Positions 24,291 through 34,577 of a stretch of 42,671 bases of DNA are shown here, piece by piece. How positions within the stretch are numbered: position 1 is the first letter of the stretch; every line of letters begins with the position of its first letter. Under the pieces are notes generated by a model. The model made no database searches. It had not been told where the DNA came from and saw only the letters and a program-made list of their open reading frames with translations. Both the position numbers and the translations under genes were made by a program. The stretch spans positions 1 through 42,671 of the forward strand of contig NOWV01000347.1 in NCBI GenBank assembly GCA_003344405.1, written 5' to 3'. Origin of the DNA: Trichoplax sp. H2 (lineage: Eukaryota; Placozoa; Uniplacotomia; Trichoplacea).

Positions 24291-24430
24291 TAAAACTGGT
24301 GTTGCAACATTTTATCACATGATGGAACGGTATGAGATAAAGGGAACTAGATGTCCCAGACAAACTTCATCAGATGTTGCTGATCACTGGCCTACGGTAT
24401 ATTAAAACTGGTATTGCAACATTTAATCAC
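24291..24430. repeat. 28-bp direct repeat upstream of the TPR gene
   Basis: TAAAACTGGTGTTGCAACAT with TTTATCAC (24291-24318) recurs at 24403-24430 with 2 differences in 28, 112 bases apart and about 330-470 bases before the TPR start. It could be a pair of factor-binding sites or a small duplication scar. Confidence 0.5.
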
Positions 24431-24763
24431 GTAACTGTAGAATAATATCGAATAAATTAATTCTTAAAGGATAAATAAATTTGGAATTTTACAGTAAAGA
24501 AAGTTACCAGTAATAGTTATTTTAATTTTCGATTTGCCCGAATAAACAGTTTCAAGATTAAATTGTATAGTACACTCATTGTATATATATTGCCTGATAT
24601 CGAACATACCAGTACTTATTTTATGTCACGGTTTTGAATAGATAGTACTAGTATTTTTCGATCCTTTAATTAATAGGAAAAAACTCATTATATGTAAAGG
24701 CAGTAAAATTCCATCGGCCAATATTTTGCTTTGTATACACAATTTTTCAATAGAATTCAAACG

Positions 24764-27700
24764 ATGTCTACAAGTACTATTGATCTTGATCGATTTCAAT
24801 ATCATATCTGCCTTCTTCTTGGTGGCATATATTTACGGCAAAGCGAATGTACCAAGGCGAAAAAATTAACAGATAAAGCGCAAGAAATTGGTGAAAAGCT
24901 AAAGGATGAAATGATGATCGCGGAGAGCTTACGTAGATATGGTGACATTAAGCAAGTGGAAGGAGATTGGAATGGGGTATTAGATAATTACATAAAATCG
25001 ATTAATATAAAATTAACGTCCTTAGGTGAACGTAATCCGAGTATCGCTAATTCATTCGAAGAGATAGGAATTATTTATTATAGTCAGAATAATTGTAAAG
25101 AAGCTATTTCTATGTTTGAAAAGTCACTCAAAATTAGATTATCAATCCTCGACGATAGCCATCCCGATGTTGCAGCATCATATAACAATCTAGGAAATGT
25201 ATATAATAATCAAGGCAAGCACGAAGAGGCTATTTCTATGTATGAAAAGTCACTCAAAATAAGATTATCAGTCTTAGATCATAATCATCCCGATATTGCC
25301 AAATCATATACCAACATTGGAGAGGCATATAGACATCAAGGTAAGCACGAGGAAGCTATTTTTATGTATGAGAAGTCTCTAAAAATCAGATTGTCAGTCT
25401 TTGGTCATAATCATCCCGATGTTGCCAAATCATATAACTGTTTCGGAAATGTGTATGATGATCAAGAAAAGCATAAAGAGGCTATTTCTATGTTTAAGAA
25501 GTCGCTTAAAATTAGATTGTCAGTCTTTGGTCATAATCATCCTGATGTTGCTCAATCATATAACAATCTGGGAAGTGTGTACTTGTATCAAGGCAAGTAT
25601 GAAGAGTCTATTAATATGTGTAAGAAATCACTCAAAATTAGATTGTCAGTCTTTGGTCATAATCATCTTGATGTTGCCAACTCATATAACAATATCGGAG
25701 AGGCATATAGAAGTCAAGGCAAGCATGAAGAGGCAATTTCTATGCTTGAGAGTTCACTCAAAATTCGATTATCAGTTTTAGGTCATAATCATCCCGATAC
25801 TGCTTCGTCATATAACAACATAGGAGCGGCATATTTCAATCTAGGCAAGCAGGAAGAGGCTATTTCTTTGTTTGAGAAGTCACTTAAAATTCGATTATCA
25901 GTCTTCGGTCATAATCATTCCGATGTTTCGAAGTCATATAACAACATCGGAGTCGCATATTTGAATCAAGGCAAGCATGAAGAGGCTATTTCTATGCATG
26001 AGAAGTCACTGAAAATTAGATTGTCAATCTTAGGTCATAATCATCACGATGTTGCTGGATCATATAACAATCTAGGAAATGTGTATGATGATCAAGGCAA
26101 ACATGAAGAGGCTATTTCTATGTATGAGAAATCGCTTAAAATTAAATTGTCAGTCTTAGATCATAATCATCCCGACATTGCCAAATTATATAATAATATA
26201 GGAGCTGCATATTTCGATCAAGGCAATTACGAGGAGGCTATTTTTATGTATGAGAAGTCTCTCAAAATTATGTTGTCAGTCTTAGGTCATAATCATCCCA
26301 ATGTTGCAAAATTATATAAAAATTTAGGAGCTGTATATTTTAAACAAGGCATTCATGAAGCGGCTGCTTCTTTGTATGAGAAGTCACTCAAAATTAGATT
26401 GTTAGTCTTTGGTCGTAATCATTCCGATGTTGCTAAATCATATATCAATCTAGGAAATGTCTATAATGATCAAGATAAGCATGAAGAGGCTATTTCTATA
26501 TATGAAAAGTCACTTAAAATTTCACTATCGGTCTTTGGTCATAATCATCCCGATATTGCTACATCATATAACAACATCGGAGCTGTATATTCTAATCAAG
26601 GCAAGCATGAAGAGGCCATTTCTATGTTTGAGAAGTCTCTTAAAATTCAATTGTCAGTCTTTGGTCATAATCATCCCGATATTGCCAAATCGTATAACAA
26701 TATCGGAGCTGCATATTTGAATCAAGGCAAGCACATAGAGGCTATTTCTATGTTTGAGAAGTCACTCAAAATTGCATTTTCAGTCTTCGATCATTATCAT
26801 CCTGATGTTGCAACATTATATAACAATTTAGGAAATGGATATTTTGATCAAGGCAAGCTTGAAGAGGCTATTACTATGTATGAGAAGTCACTCAAAATTA
26901 AATTGCCAGTCATAGGTCAAAATCATCCGCATATTGCTACATCATATAACAATCTGGGAAATGTGTACTTGCATCAAGGCAAGTATGAAAAGACTATTTC
27001 TATGTATGAGAATTCACTCAAAATAAGATTGTCAGTCTTTGGTCTTAATAACCTTGATGTTGCCAAATTATACAATAACTTGGGAGTTGCATTTAGACAT
27101 CAAGGCAAGCATAAAGAGGCTATTGCTATGTTTGAGAAATCTCTAAAAATTACATTGTCAGTCTTAGGTCATAATCACCCGGATGCTGCTGTATCATATA
27201 GCAACATAGGAGTAGCACATTTAAATCAAGGTAACCACGAAGAGGCTATTTCTATGTTTGAGAAATCACTTAAAATTTCATTGTCAGTCTTTGGTTATAA
27301 TCACCCGAATATTGCCAAATCATATAGCAACATGGGAACTGTGTATTTTAATCAGGGCGGGCATGAAGAGGCTATTTCTATGTATAAGAAGTCGCTCAAA
27401 ATTATGTTATCAGCCTTTGGTCATAATCATCCCGATATTGCTGTATTATATAACAACGTCGGAGCTGCATATAGACATCAAGGCAAGCATGAAGAGGCTA
27501 TTTCTATGTATGAGAAGTCACTCAAAATTAAATTGTCTGTCTTTGGTCATGATCATCCCGAGGTTGCCAAATTATATAACAACATAGCAACTGCATATTC
27601 TAATCAAGGCAAGCATGAGGAGGTTATTCCTATGTATAAGAAGTCTCTCAAAATTCTATCATCAGTCTTAGGTCATAATCATCCCGATGTTGCCATATCA

Positions 27701-28585
27701 TATAACAATCTAGGTAATGTGTACTTACTTCAATGCAAGCATATAGAGGCTATTGCTACGTATGAAAAGTCGCTTAAAATTAGATTGTCAGTCTTTAGTT
27801 GTAATCATTCCGATGTTGCTACGTCATATAACAATCTAGGAAATGTTTATAATGATCAAGGCAAGCATGCAGAGGCTATTTTTATGTATGAAAAGTCACT
27901 CAAAATTACGTTTTCAGTCTTTGGTCATAATCATCCCGATGTTGCCGAATTATATAACAACATGGGAGGTGTATATTATAATCAAGGTAAGCATGAAGAG
28001 GCCATTTCTATGTACGAAATGTCGCTCAAGATTAAATTGTCAGTCTTTGGTCGTGATCATCTCAGTGTCGCTATGTCATATAACAATCTAGGAAATGTGT
28101 ATTTGCATCAGGGTAAGCATGAAGAGGCTATTTCTATGCATAAGAAATCACTCAAAATTAGATTGTTAGTTCTTGATTACAATCATCCCGATATTGCCAA
28201 ATCGTATGACAATCTAGGAAATGTGTACTTGCATCAAGGCAAGCTTGAAGAGGCTATTTCTATGTATGAGAAGTCGCTCAAAATTAAATTGTCGGTTCTT
28301 CATCATAATCATTTCGACGTTGCCAGATCATATAATAACATAGGAGTTGCATATAGACATCAATGCAAGCATGAAGAAGCTATTTCTGTGTATGAGAAGT
28401 CTCTCGAAATTAGATTGTTGGTTCTTGATCACAATCATCCCGATATTGCCAAATCATATAACAATCTAGGAAATGCGTATTTAGTTCAAGGCAAGCATGA
28501 AGAGGCTATTTCCATGTATGAGAAATCACTTAAAATTAGATGGTCGACTCTTGATCACAATCATCCCGATGTTGTAGCTGTATAA
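24764..28585 (+). CDS. Giant TPR-array protein (kinesin-light-chain/NPHP3-type TPR)
   Basis: ATG at 24764 (MSTSTIDLDRFQ). An in-frame TTG at 24731 extends the frame but is not a normal eukaryotic start. After about 85 residues of TPR-like helices (CLLLGGIYLRQSECTKAKKL), about 28 units of 42 residues follow without an intron, typical unit YNNLGNVYxxQGKHEEAISM then YEKSLKIRLSVxGHNHPDVA. The 126-base units stay similar at DNA level, implying recent expansion or gene conversion. TPR superhelices bind peptide partners; in invertebrates this TPR class often follows NB-ARC or NACHT domains, but none is visible here, so the role is unknown. The reading frame ends inside a unit (HPDVVAV then stop) where about 4 bases are missing relative to its neighbours, so the C-terminus may be truncated. 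TATA-like sequence lies near 24580. Upstream exons cannot be excluded (CAATAG before 24754 could be an acceptor). Confidence 0.85.
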   Translation: MSTSTIDLDRFQYHICLLLGGIYLRQSECTKAKKLTDKAQEIGEKLKDEMMIAESLRRYGDIKQVEGDWNGVLDNYIKSINIKLTSLGERNPSIANSFEEIGIIYYSQNNCKEAISMFEKSLKIRLSILDDSHPDVAASYNNLGNVYNNQGKHEEAISMYEKSLKIRLSVLDHNHPDIAKSYTNIGEAYRHQGKHEEAIFMYEKSLKIRLSVFGHNHPDVAKSYNCFGNVYDDQEKHKEAISMFKKSLKIRLSVFGHNHPDVAQSYNNLGSVYLYQGKYEESINMCKKSLKIRLSVFGHNHLDVANSYNNIGEAYRSQGKHEEAISMLESSLKIRLSVLGHNHPDTASSYNNIGAAYFNLGKQEEAISLFEKSLKIRLSVFGHNHSDVSKSYNNIGVAYLNQGKHEEAISMHEKSLKIRLSILGHNHHDVAGSYNNLGNVYDDQGKHEEAISMYEKSLKIKLSVLDHNHPDIAKLYNNIGAAYFDQGNYEEAIFMYEKSLKIMLSVLGHNHPNVAKLYKNLGAVYFKQGIHEAAASLYEKSLKIRLLVFGRNHSDVAKSYINLGNVYNDQDKHEEAISIYEKSLKISLSVFGHNHPDIATSYNNIGAVYSNQGKHEEAISMFEKSLKIQLSVFGHNHPDIAKSYNNIGAAYLNQGKHIEAISMFEKSLKIAFSVFDHYHPDVATLYNNLGNGYFDQGKLEEAITMYEKSLKIKLPVIGQNHPHIATSYNNLGNVYLHQGKYEKTISMYENSLKIRLSVFGLNNLDVAKLYNNLGVAFRHQGKHKEAIAMFEKSLKITLSVLGHNHPDAAVSYSNIGVAHLNQGNHEEAISMFEKSLKISLSVFGYNHPNIAKSYSNMGTVYFNQGGHEEAISMYKKSLKIMLSAFGHNHPDIAVLYNNVGAAYRHQGKHEEAISMYEKSLKIKLSVFGHDHPEVAKLYNNIATAYSNQGKHEEVIPMYKKSLKILSSVLGHNHPDVAISYNNLGNVYLLQCKHIEAIATYEKSLKIRLSVFSCNHSDVATSYNNLGNVYNDQGKHAEAIFMYEKSLKITFSVFGHNHPDVAELYNNMGGVYYNQGKHEEAISMYEMSLKIKLSVFGRDHLSVAMSYNNLGNVYLHQGKHEEAISMHKKSLKIRLLVLDYNHPDIAKSYDNLGNVYLHQGKLEEAISMYEKSLKIKLSVLHHNHFDVARSYNNIGVAYRHQCKHEEAISVYEKSLEIRLLVLDHNHPDIAKSYNNLGNAYLVQGKHEEAISMYEKSLKIRWSTLDHNHPDVVAV
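24990..28585 (+). repeat. 126-bp tandem coding repeat (about 28 units)
   Basis: The unit is best followed by the string (T)CATAATCATCCCGATGTTGCC and the string GAAGAGGCTATTTCTATGTA, which recur every 126 bases. Two flavours of the middle alternate irregularly: NNLGNVY and NNIGAAY. The first unit (IKSINIKLTSLGERNP) is the most diverged. The units between about 25100 and 28500 are close to one another. Confidence 0.95.
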
Positions 28586-28921
28586 CAGCATGGGAGTTGT
28601 ATAAACCTAAATACAAGCATAAAGACGCTATTTTTATGTATGAGAAGTAACTTGATATTCAATTGTCAACCTTTGATCAGAATTATTTTAATGTTACCAA
28701 ATCATATAACACTGAAGCTGCATATATTCATCGGAAAAGTATGGAGAAATCATTTCTATGTATGAGAAGTCGCTCAAAATGCAATTGTCAATTCTTGGTC
28801 GTAATTATCTCAATGTTATTAAATCATATAACAACTTAGGAGCTGCAGATCTTCATCAGGACAAGCATGAAGAGGCTATTTCTATGCATAGGAAGTCACT
28901 CAAAATTCAATTATCAGTCCT
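28586..28921 (+). pseudogene. Decayed TPR units downstream of the TPR gene
   Basis: About two and a half more 126-base units continue directly after the stop but carry stops and frameshifts (for example AAGTAACTTGATATTC in place of the usual AAGTCACTCAAAATT). One open piece reads MYEKSLKMQLSILGRNYLNV. The homology to the array ends abruptly at 28921 (CAGTCCTT), where unrelated sequence begins. The stretch 28714-28921 is repeated almost exactly at 31749-31956. Confidence 0.85.
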
Positions 28922-31198
28922 TATCGAACGGAAATTAAATCCTTACTCCATAATAGAGTTAACAGTAACTTGCCAGGTTACAATAATGGCATATGCCGAG
29001 TGACACGTAATGTAGTTTATAGGGAAGCTCTACATTGAATTAGTGATTATAATGCTATACTTAGGATAAAGTGTCTAGGCAAATATCAGTTTATATAACA
29101 CATTTTGCAGCCACAAAATGTAATGCTTTAATTCCGAACGTAAAGTAAATAAATTTTATTGCATTATGAATTTGTGATATGTAAGGGAGTAATTGCCATA
29201 TTACTTTTATTGTTCCTTTGCAATACATGTATAATATTCTAATCAGCATTAGAGAGTAATTGGATGTTAATAAAATGTTGTCAAATTATGCAAAGTAAAC
29301 TTGCAAATGAATGTTCAATCATAATATTACTACTCAGCAATGGTTAATATAATTTTAATCTGTCCAGTAGCATTATTCTTCACATTAGGATATGTAGAGC
29401 AGATATTATAATTGCCGAATTACTATCAAAGACTGTAATAAGGTTTCATCCGTGAATGCATTATTGAAAAGTAGTATTATATAATTCAGCTAGGTTCAAA
29501 GCGATTTCCAGAGAGTATTTTGTTAAATATAAATTATACATATTTAGAGTTATGCTACAATCTAGTGGGAATTGACTTTTACTAAAAATAGACTATACCG
29601 TATTTAGAAGTAAACACTACATGGAAGTCAACAGTTTTATATTTATTCCTATAGCATAAAATATAACCTACATACTCTATTACGCAAAGACTGCTACCGC
29701 AGTGTAATCAACTCTTGAAACATTAATATGTTAAAGAAATTGGTGTATATTTGCTCTAAAGTTAAGATCATGAGAATTTGCAATGCTTGCAGCAATCTAG
29801 ATACCTAGCGCCTAAGTTTATCTAATTTTATCTAGGTAAAGTAAATAATAAATTACTTTATGTAAACGTAAGCTAAGCCTCCATGAGAGTAAAATTATAT
29901 ATGAATTAAAAGCTACAAAGAAGAGAAATCCTTCTGTGGTGCGAACAAAAACAACTAAATATATCTCTGTCTTTAATTCTAAATTGTAAAGAAGAAATTT
30001 TATTTTCTACTGGTAGTGATTCTTTCGGTATTATCGATGTAGCGTGACTCGGCAGAATCGTCACATATTTGGTTGAAAAAGAATTAAGAAGTTATTACAA
30101 TCAAATCGTACTTTGTATCGAGAGCCACACATTCAAGATATCCAGATGATAAAGCAGATATGAATTAAGAAATTTATCAACAGTAGAGGAATAAAAATTT
30201 ATTGATCACTAACAATTATTACACAAACTAAGTTCTCTTAAAGCTATAATTTCCGTAATTGATTGATGGCCACGAACGTAAGACTCGTCCCAATAGTAAA
30301 AAGTTCCAAAAGTTATTACAGTAATCAAATTGTATCCTGGATATAGATACACATTCAATTTATCCCCTTGATAAAGTAGGAAAGAATTAAGAAGTTATAG
30401 AAACAATCAAATTGGACTATAGGTTGATAGCTACACATTCAAGTCATCCCAATAATAAAGCAAAAATGAATTAAGAAAGTTACTCAATAAATAAGAATAA
30501 AAGTCTATTGATCGTTTACAGAAACTAAGTTCCCTTACATGCTATAAATTTAGTAATTCGTTGATGGCTATATTCGAGAATTCAAGTTAAGAAAGTGATT
30601 AAAGATATAAAGATTGATTTACATTGACAAAACGAAGTTCAATTCCAACCCTTTTAGCTTATGATTTCGGTGTTTCATTATTCAAGATATTAAAATTGCT
30701 GAGATAGTAAAAGAGTGAATAATTTATAAAGTTGCTTACAGGAATAAAAGCGTAAAATGTTTTGAGAGCTACAGAAAAGTAAAAATTGAACTAGAAAGAA
30801 ATGACATTAATCTCTCAGCTATGACTATAGTAATTGATTATAATCATTCATCGTATTCGACTTTACTACATGATAAAGAAAAGAAGGATAAGGAATAAGA
30901 TTTCAAACTAGTTTGGTAGTAACACAAGCTAATTTGAATTGTAAGCCCTATTTCACTTCAACCAACGATGATTTCAGTGACGAATTGTCCATCCTATTGG
31001 AGATCTTCAGATGATAGGGAGAGATCAGTTTAAAGAAATGGTTATAAAAATAAAATTCGAAATGATCCTGCTACATCTACGAGGTCTAGCTTAGAATCGT
31101 GATGAAGGCCATTCTATCAACGCTTTAGATTGTGTGTCTTCTGTCAACGAAGCAACGAGTATTTTCATCATTTCGATTGGAAACCATTACGATATCGT
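28922..31198. other. Spacer with degenerate repeats
   Basis: No intact gene. From about 29941 to 30996 the sequence contains diverged repeats: one family around CAATCAAAT..GTA..CACATTCAA..ATCC..ATAAAG (30098-30172, 30321-30398, 30401-30482), and one around ACAAACTAAGTTC.CTTA...GCTATAA.TT..GTAATT.TTGATGGC (30186-30278, 30491-30576, with weaker versions near 30610 and 30797). Short open pieces between stops (LNISLSLILNCKEEILFS, DINLSAMTIVIDYNHSSYST) suggest a dead repeat-protein gene, family unknown. 28922-29900 shows nothing I can name. Confidence 0.45.
29941..30996 (+). pseudogene. Possible dead repeat-protein gene
   Basis: Several diverged direct repeats with irregular spacing (about 80 to 300 bases) and many stops in every frame. 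Read on the plus strand they give recurring fragments such as SLKAIISVIDG, MTIVIDYNH and HSSHPNNKAKMN. The pattern suggests a former tandem-repeat coding region, possibly a relative of the TPR array, but the match is too weak to state. Simple duplication of non-coding DNA is an alternative. Confidence 0.25.
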
Positions 31199-31728
31199 TC
31201 ATCTCTTCTTAATGCAAAGTAAACTATTAAAATGTCGAATTATAATTTATAACCCTTCCTAGTTCTTCAAATCATTTTTATATCATTTAACTGTATGCAA
31301 ATATTAATAAATTACCGTAATAGTACCTGCGATTAAGTTTTACTGAGAATCATACTAGACGTAACTGCACATTCTTATGTTTTGGTTGTATTTTGGCATG
31401 AACAATTTAAAATCATAAATAAAGTAATCTACTGTTATTTTAGAAACATTTGCGCACAGATTGAAATACTTCACGAATCATTACTTCAATTAAAACTCTT
31501 AGTAACGAGTCTGAAAGGTTACTTGATTGAATATAGATTAAATTAGCCTATAGCAGTAAACAATAAGTCCTTTGTCTATAAAATGCTGCTTTTTCCTACT
31601 CTAATGACTACAAACAGTCTAAACAAGCAAACTTAACTAATAATTTGTTCGTGCTATGCAATAATCAATGAAATCATCGATGCACAGCTATTTGTATTTA
31701 CGACTCTAATGTGCTGATCCCACTTTCC
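31199..31728. repeat. Partial third copy of the left end of the segmental duplication, cut by the gap
   Basis: Aligns with 15790-16340 of copy 1 and, over its last 220 bases, almost exactly (about one substitution and one indel) with 34503-34722 of copy 2. It includes the conserved TATAAAA at 31577-31583. It stops at GATCCCACTTTCC where the Ns begin, whereas copy 2 continues ATGTACGTTT. Confidence 0.85.
31577..31583 (+). promoter_or_regulatory. Candidate TATA box, second occurrence
   Basis: TATAAAA in the same conserved context as 16180-16186 and 34571-34577, with its downstream part cut off by the assembly gap. Confidence 0.3.
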
Positions 31729-31748
31729 NNNNNNNNNNNNNNNNNNNN
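31729..31748. other. Assembly gap (20 Ns)
   Basis: Twenty undetermined bases. The short, fixed length suggests a scaffolding placeholder and not a measured distance. Both flanks have near-identical partners elsewhere in the window. Confidence 0.99.
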
Positions 31749-32300
31749 GAAGCTGCATATATTCATCGGAAAAGTATGGAGAAATCATTTCTATGTATGA
31801 GAAGTCGCTCAAAATGCAATTGTCAATTCTTGGTCGTAATTATCTCAATGTTATTAAATCATATAACAACTTAGGAGCTGCAGATCTTCATCAGGACAAG
31901 CATGAAGAAGCTATTTCTATGCATAGGAAGTCACTCAAAATTCAATTATCAGTCCTTTATCACTATCATCCTGATGTAACTATTTATGAATTATGTAGTA
32001 GTTAGATCTAGGAAAGAATGATGAGGCTTCTTCGATTAAGGGAAGACACTCAATATTTAATTATCACTTCCTTATCACAATTATCCCGATCTTATCGAAT
32101 CGTATAATATGGGAGCTACGTGTGATTATCACAGCAAATACTAAAGGGTTATTTCTATCTATGAGAAATCATTCAGAATTTAACTATTACCTTTGGTCAC
32201 CATTTTCCCGATATTGCTACAATCATGCACGTACGAGTATGGTAATAGCTCAAATTGCTATGTAAAGTACGATAAGTATCAATCAGCTCTTACGGTATTA
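31749..32300 (+). pseudogene. Decayed tail of a TPR array (second copy)
   Basis: 31749-31956 matches 28714-28921 with one difference in about 208 bases. It then continues past the point where the first copy breaks off, with further decayed 126-base units (TATCACTATCATCCTGATG near 31957, ATCCCGAT near 32085, TTCCCGATATTGC near 32205) and a last TPR-like element (VKYDKYQSALTVLSIGC). Stops are frequent. This piece preserves more of the original 3' end of the array than the first. Confidence 0.8.
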
Positions 32301-32615
32301 AGTATTGGATGCTATATAACGATTTGCCAATTTTTTAGGAAATATTTTTACGTCAGCGGCGGTCTAAAGGTGACATAGATTGATAAATTAATTAAAAGAA
32401 TATTCCAGGTCTAACTAATGAAGATGAAGTGTTAGTGTGACATTTTTTATTTAATTTGACGGATCTTATAACTGGAAAGAATGGCCAGGAAAGATATAAA
32501 GAACTGGTTTAACACTATATTTTCTTAGATTGTAGCCAAATTTACAAGTATAAATGAAAGTAATCCAGTAAAAAGATTTTGTATGATCTAACTGGACAGC
32601 AATTACCTAGATTGC

Positions 32616-32741
32616 ATGCTCGGATATCAGCTGTGGGATTTAGATACGTTCCAGTCATCAAGGATTTTAGATGAATTGAAAAATAGTGTCAAAGATATTA
32701 GTGAGTTTGCTGGGCTGGAAGGAAAAACAGTGAAGAAATGA
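32616..32741 (+). CDS. Possible terminal exon (weak)
   Basis: MLGYQLWDLDTFQSSRILDE followed by about 20 mostly polar residues ending in GKTVKK and a stop. The composition looks coding, but it is short. An overlapping frame (TGQQLPRLHARISAVGFRYV) is equally open, and no upstream exon is established. It might be the 3' end of the TPR gene preserved on this side of the gap. Confidence 0.2.
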   Translation: MLGYQLWDLDTFQSSRILDELKNSVKDISEFAGLEGKTVKK

Positions 32742-34459
32742 TAAAAATTTAAAGACAGATTGATTTTCGTTAAGTAAAAAGCGAAAAATTGTCGTTAAAA
32801 TTCAGGTATAAGCGAAAAGGATGCTCGTTAAATTTAGATTTTGATACCGGCCATCTAAAATAGATTAATTGCTCAATTTGTTGCTATTATAAAGCGGTTA
32901 TAATTTTATTATCCTTTAAATCAGCGATGCTCAATACTAGTTGTTACCGCTATTCGTACCTCCATACTGCGTAGTTTGATCTTAACACTCTCATCATCTA
33001 AAATAGACTAATTATTATATTATTATTATTTCTTTCTTACGAACGAAATTTTATAAAGATTTAATTTGCTAATACACAGAATCTTCTAATCTATCGTGAA
33101 AGAGTGCCTTAACTTGACAGGTATTCACTTTTCATAATTCCATTCTCGCTCATTGAAGAATTTTGGTTTTTCTATACCATGATAACATCTATAAATTTTT
33201 AGAAATATATTTTATCCTTTGAGCTTCGTGTGGCTGGCTAATAATGATTTGTCGCACAATTATGTCGTCAACGTCCATTATCCACTTTTGATATAATATT
33301 ATGATTTAGAATTCTAATTAGTAACGTATACCACATGCTTTGTCAACACTTCATAAGATTTATTAAAGTAAATTTTATTATGCTGTACTAGAGCGCATAA
33401 TATTGTCACGTATGATATTGTATCGACCTTTAGTATATAAATTCATCGTTCGAATGAATAGCTGCAACTGTAAATCATTAACCAAGTAATTATTGAGATA
33501 TTCTCTCATACTCGTATATATCATTCAAAACCAGATAAAAATAAAAGCAAATAAGTTTGTTAGACAGAAAACTGAATGCGTTACTTAACAGATTAAAAGG
33601 AATAGTAGAGGCATATAGCAATTGAAAACTGTCAAGGTCATATTACTGTAGAAATTCTTTCGCCAAATAATAAAGCGACAATAACGCCGCCTTGATATGG
33701 TGAAAATCGAAGTTTTAGGTTTCTAAACCGTAGTTAGTCCAATCGCTCTATGTTGGAAAGTTCACTTTTCGATGATCTTTAGCATTCATAAACTCCCAAA
33801 TCTTTCCTTTTTTGTATTGGAATGCTTCGAAAATATTCTATTTTAAGTTTTTAATTGATAATACCTCGCAAAGTATAATATGGTATTTAGATACAAATTA
33901 ATAGTGATTTAGAAAGGCTCCATAAATTACAATTATACCTAAATGTTTTAACCTAAATTTTCGTGCTTATTCGTGCGCATTAGTCTAACTCTGTTGTAAC
34001 TTAACATTTTAAAAGATTTTGTTTACCTGCTTGTATTTTTTGATTTCTAGCAATATGCTAAGTTGCATCCGTAGTGAGAAATATTTATAATGAAGCATTC
34101 ATAAGTATCGCTGGAGGTTAACACGGTCTCGATTATATCTGAAAATGTCGCGAAAGATATAATCAAGCATTGGCTGCTAGGGTTTTAAACTTGGATTAAT
34201 AATGTATCATTATAATCTAGCATAATGTCTTTAAAAAAATAGAATTAGGTTCATTATACTATACAGGCATGGCGCATTAGGGTACAAATCCATTAACTAT
34301 TACAGCGATAGCTATTCCAACTCGATGAAAGCATACGATAACCATCTATCTTCAATTAAATAAAATTCAATTTAAAAAGAGTCGCTGTTGTCGTATTCAG
34401 ATTGGCAACCGCCATAACTATGCATCCTCATACCAAAAATTGCATATCTAGCAGGCGGA
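32742..34459. other. Spacer, nothing recognised
   Basis: AT-rich sequence with stops in all frames. I see no gene and no repeat shared with the rest of the window, although it occupies the same relative position as 28922-31505 does before the gap. Confidence 0.5.
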
Positions 34460-34570
34460 AATACTTTACGAATCATTACTTCAATCAAACTCTTTGTGAT
34501 GAAGTTGAAGGGCTACTTAATCGAATATAGATTAAATTAGCCTATAGCAGTAAACAATAAGTCCATTGTC

Positions 34571-34577
34571 TATAAAA
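34571..34577 (+). promoter_or_regulatory. Candidate TATA box, third occurrence
   Basis: TATAAAA in a context nearly identical to 31577-31583, about 190 bases before the ATG of the open frame 34766-34960. Confidence 0.3.

Larger units (their letters stand above)
22964..24763. other. Spacer upstream of the TPR gene
   Basis: No convincing gene. Contains a small imperfect tandem repeat of about 43 bp (23072-23158, around ATAAG..GTTTAGGTG), the diverged segment 23715-23935 related to 13545-13760, a direct repeat (24291-24318 and 24403-24430), and a TATA-like run near 24580. A 62-codon open stretch at 23063-23251 (plus) overlaps the tandem repeat and is not called. If the TPR gene has 5' exons encoding an effector or NTPase domain, they would lie here, but I could not identify any. 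Confidence 0.5.

Noticed and set aside
24731-24763. TTG at 24731 as the start of the TPR protein
   Set aside because: Non-ATG starts are rare in animals and there is an ATG at 24764 in the same frame. The extra residues look like intron or 5' UTR sequence.
25401-28091. Four other open frames of 82-126 codons inside the TPR array (for example 25401-25781, 27258-27587)
   Set aside because: They are shifted readings of the 126-base repeat. Because the unit length is a multiple of three, any frame that is open in one unit stays open in several.
24990-28585. The regular repeats as a CRISPR-like or satellite array
   Set aside because: The repeats are coding, contiguous and 126 bases long with no spacers, and translate to a known TPR pattern. 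The host is eukaryotic.
29990-30090. COR-like segment (EILFSTGSDSFGIIDVA) of a ROCO protein
   Set aside because: A single short resemblance followed by stops is not enough to name the family.
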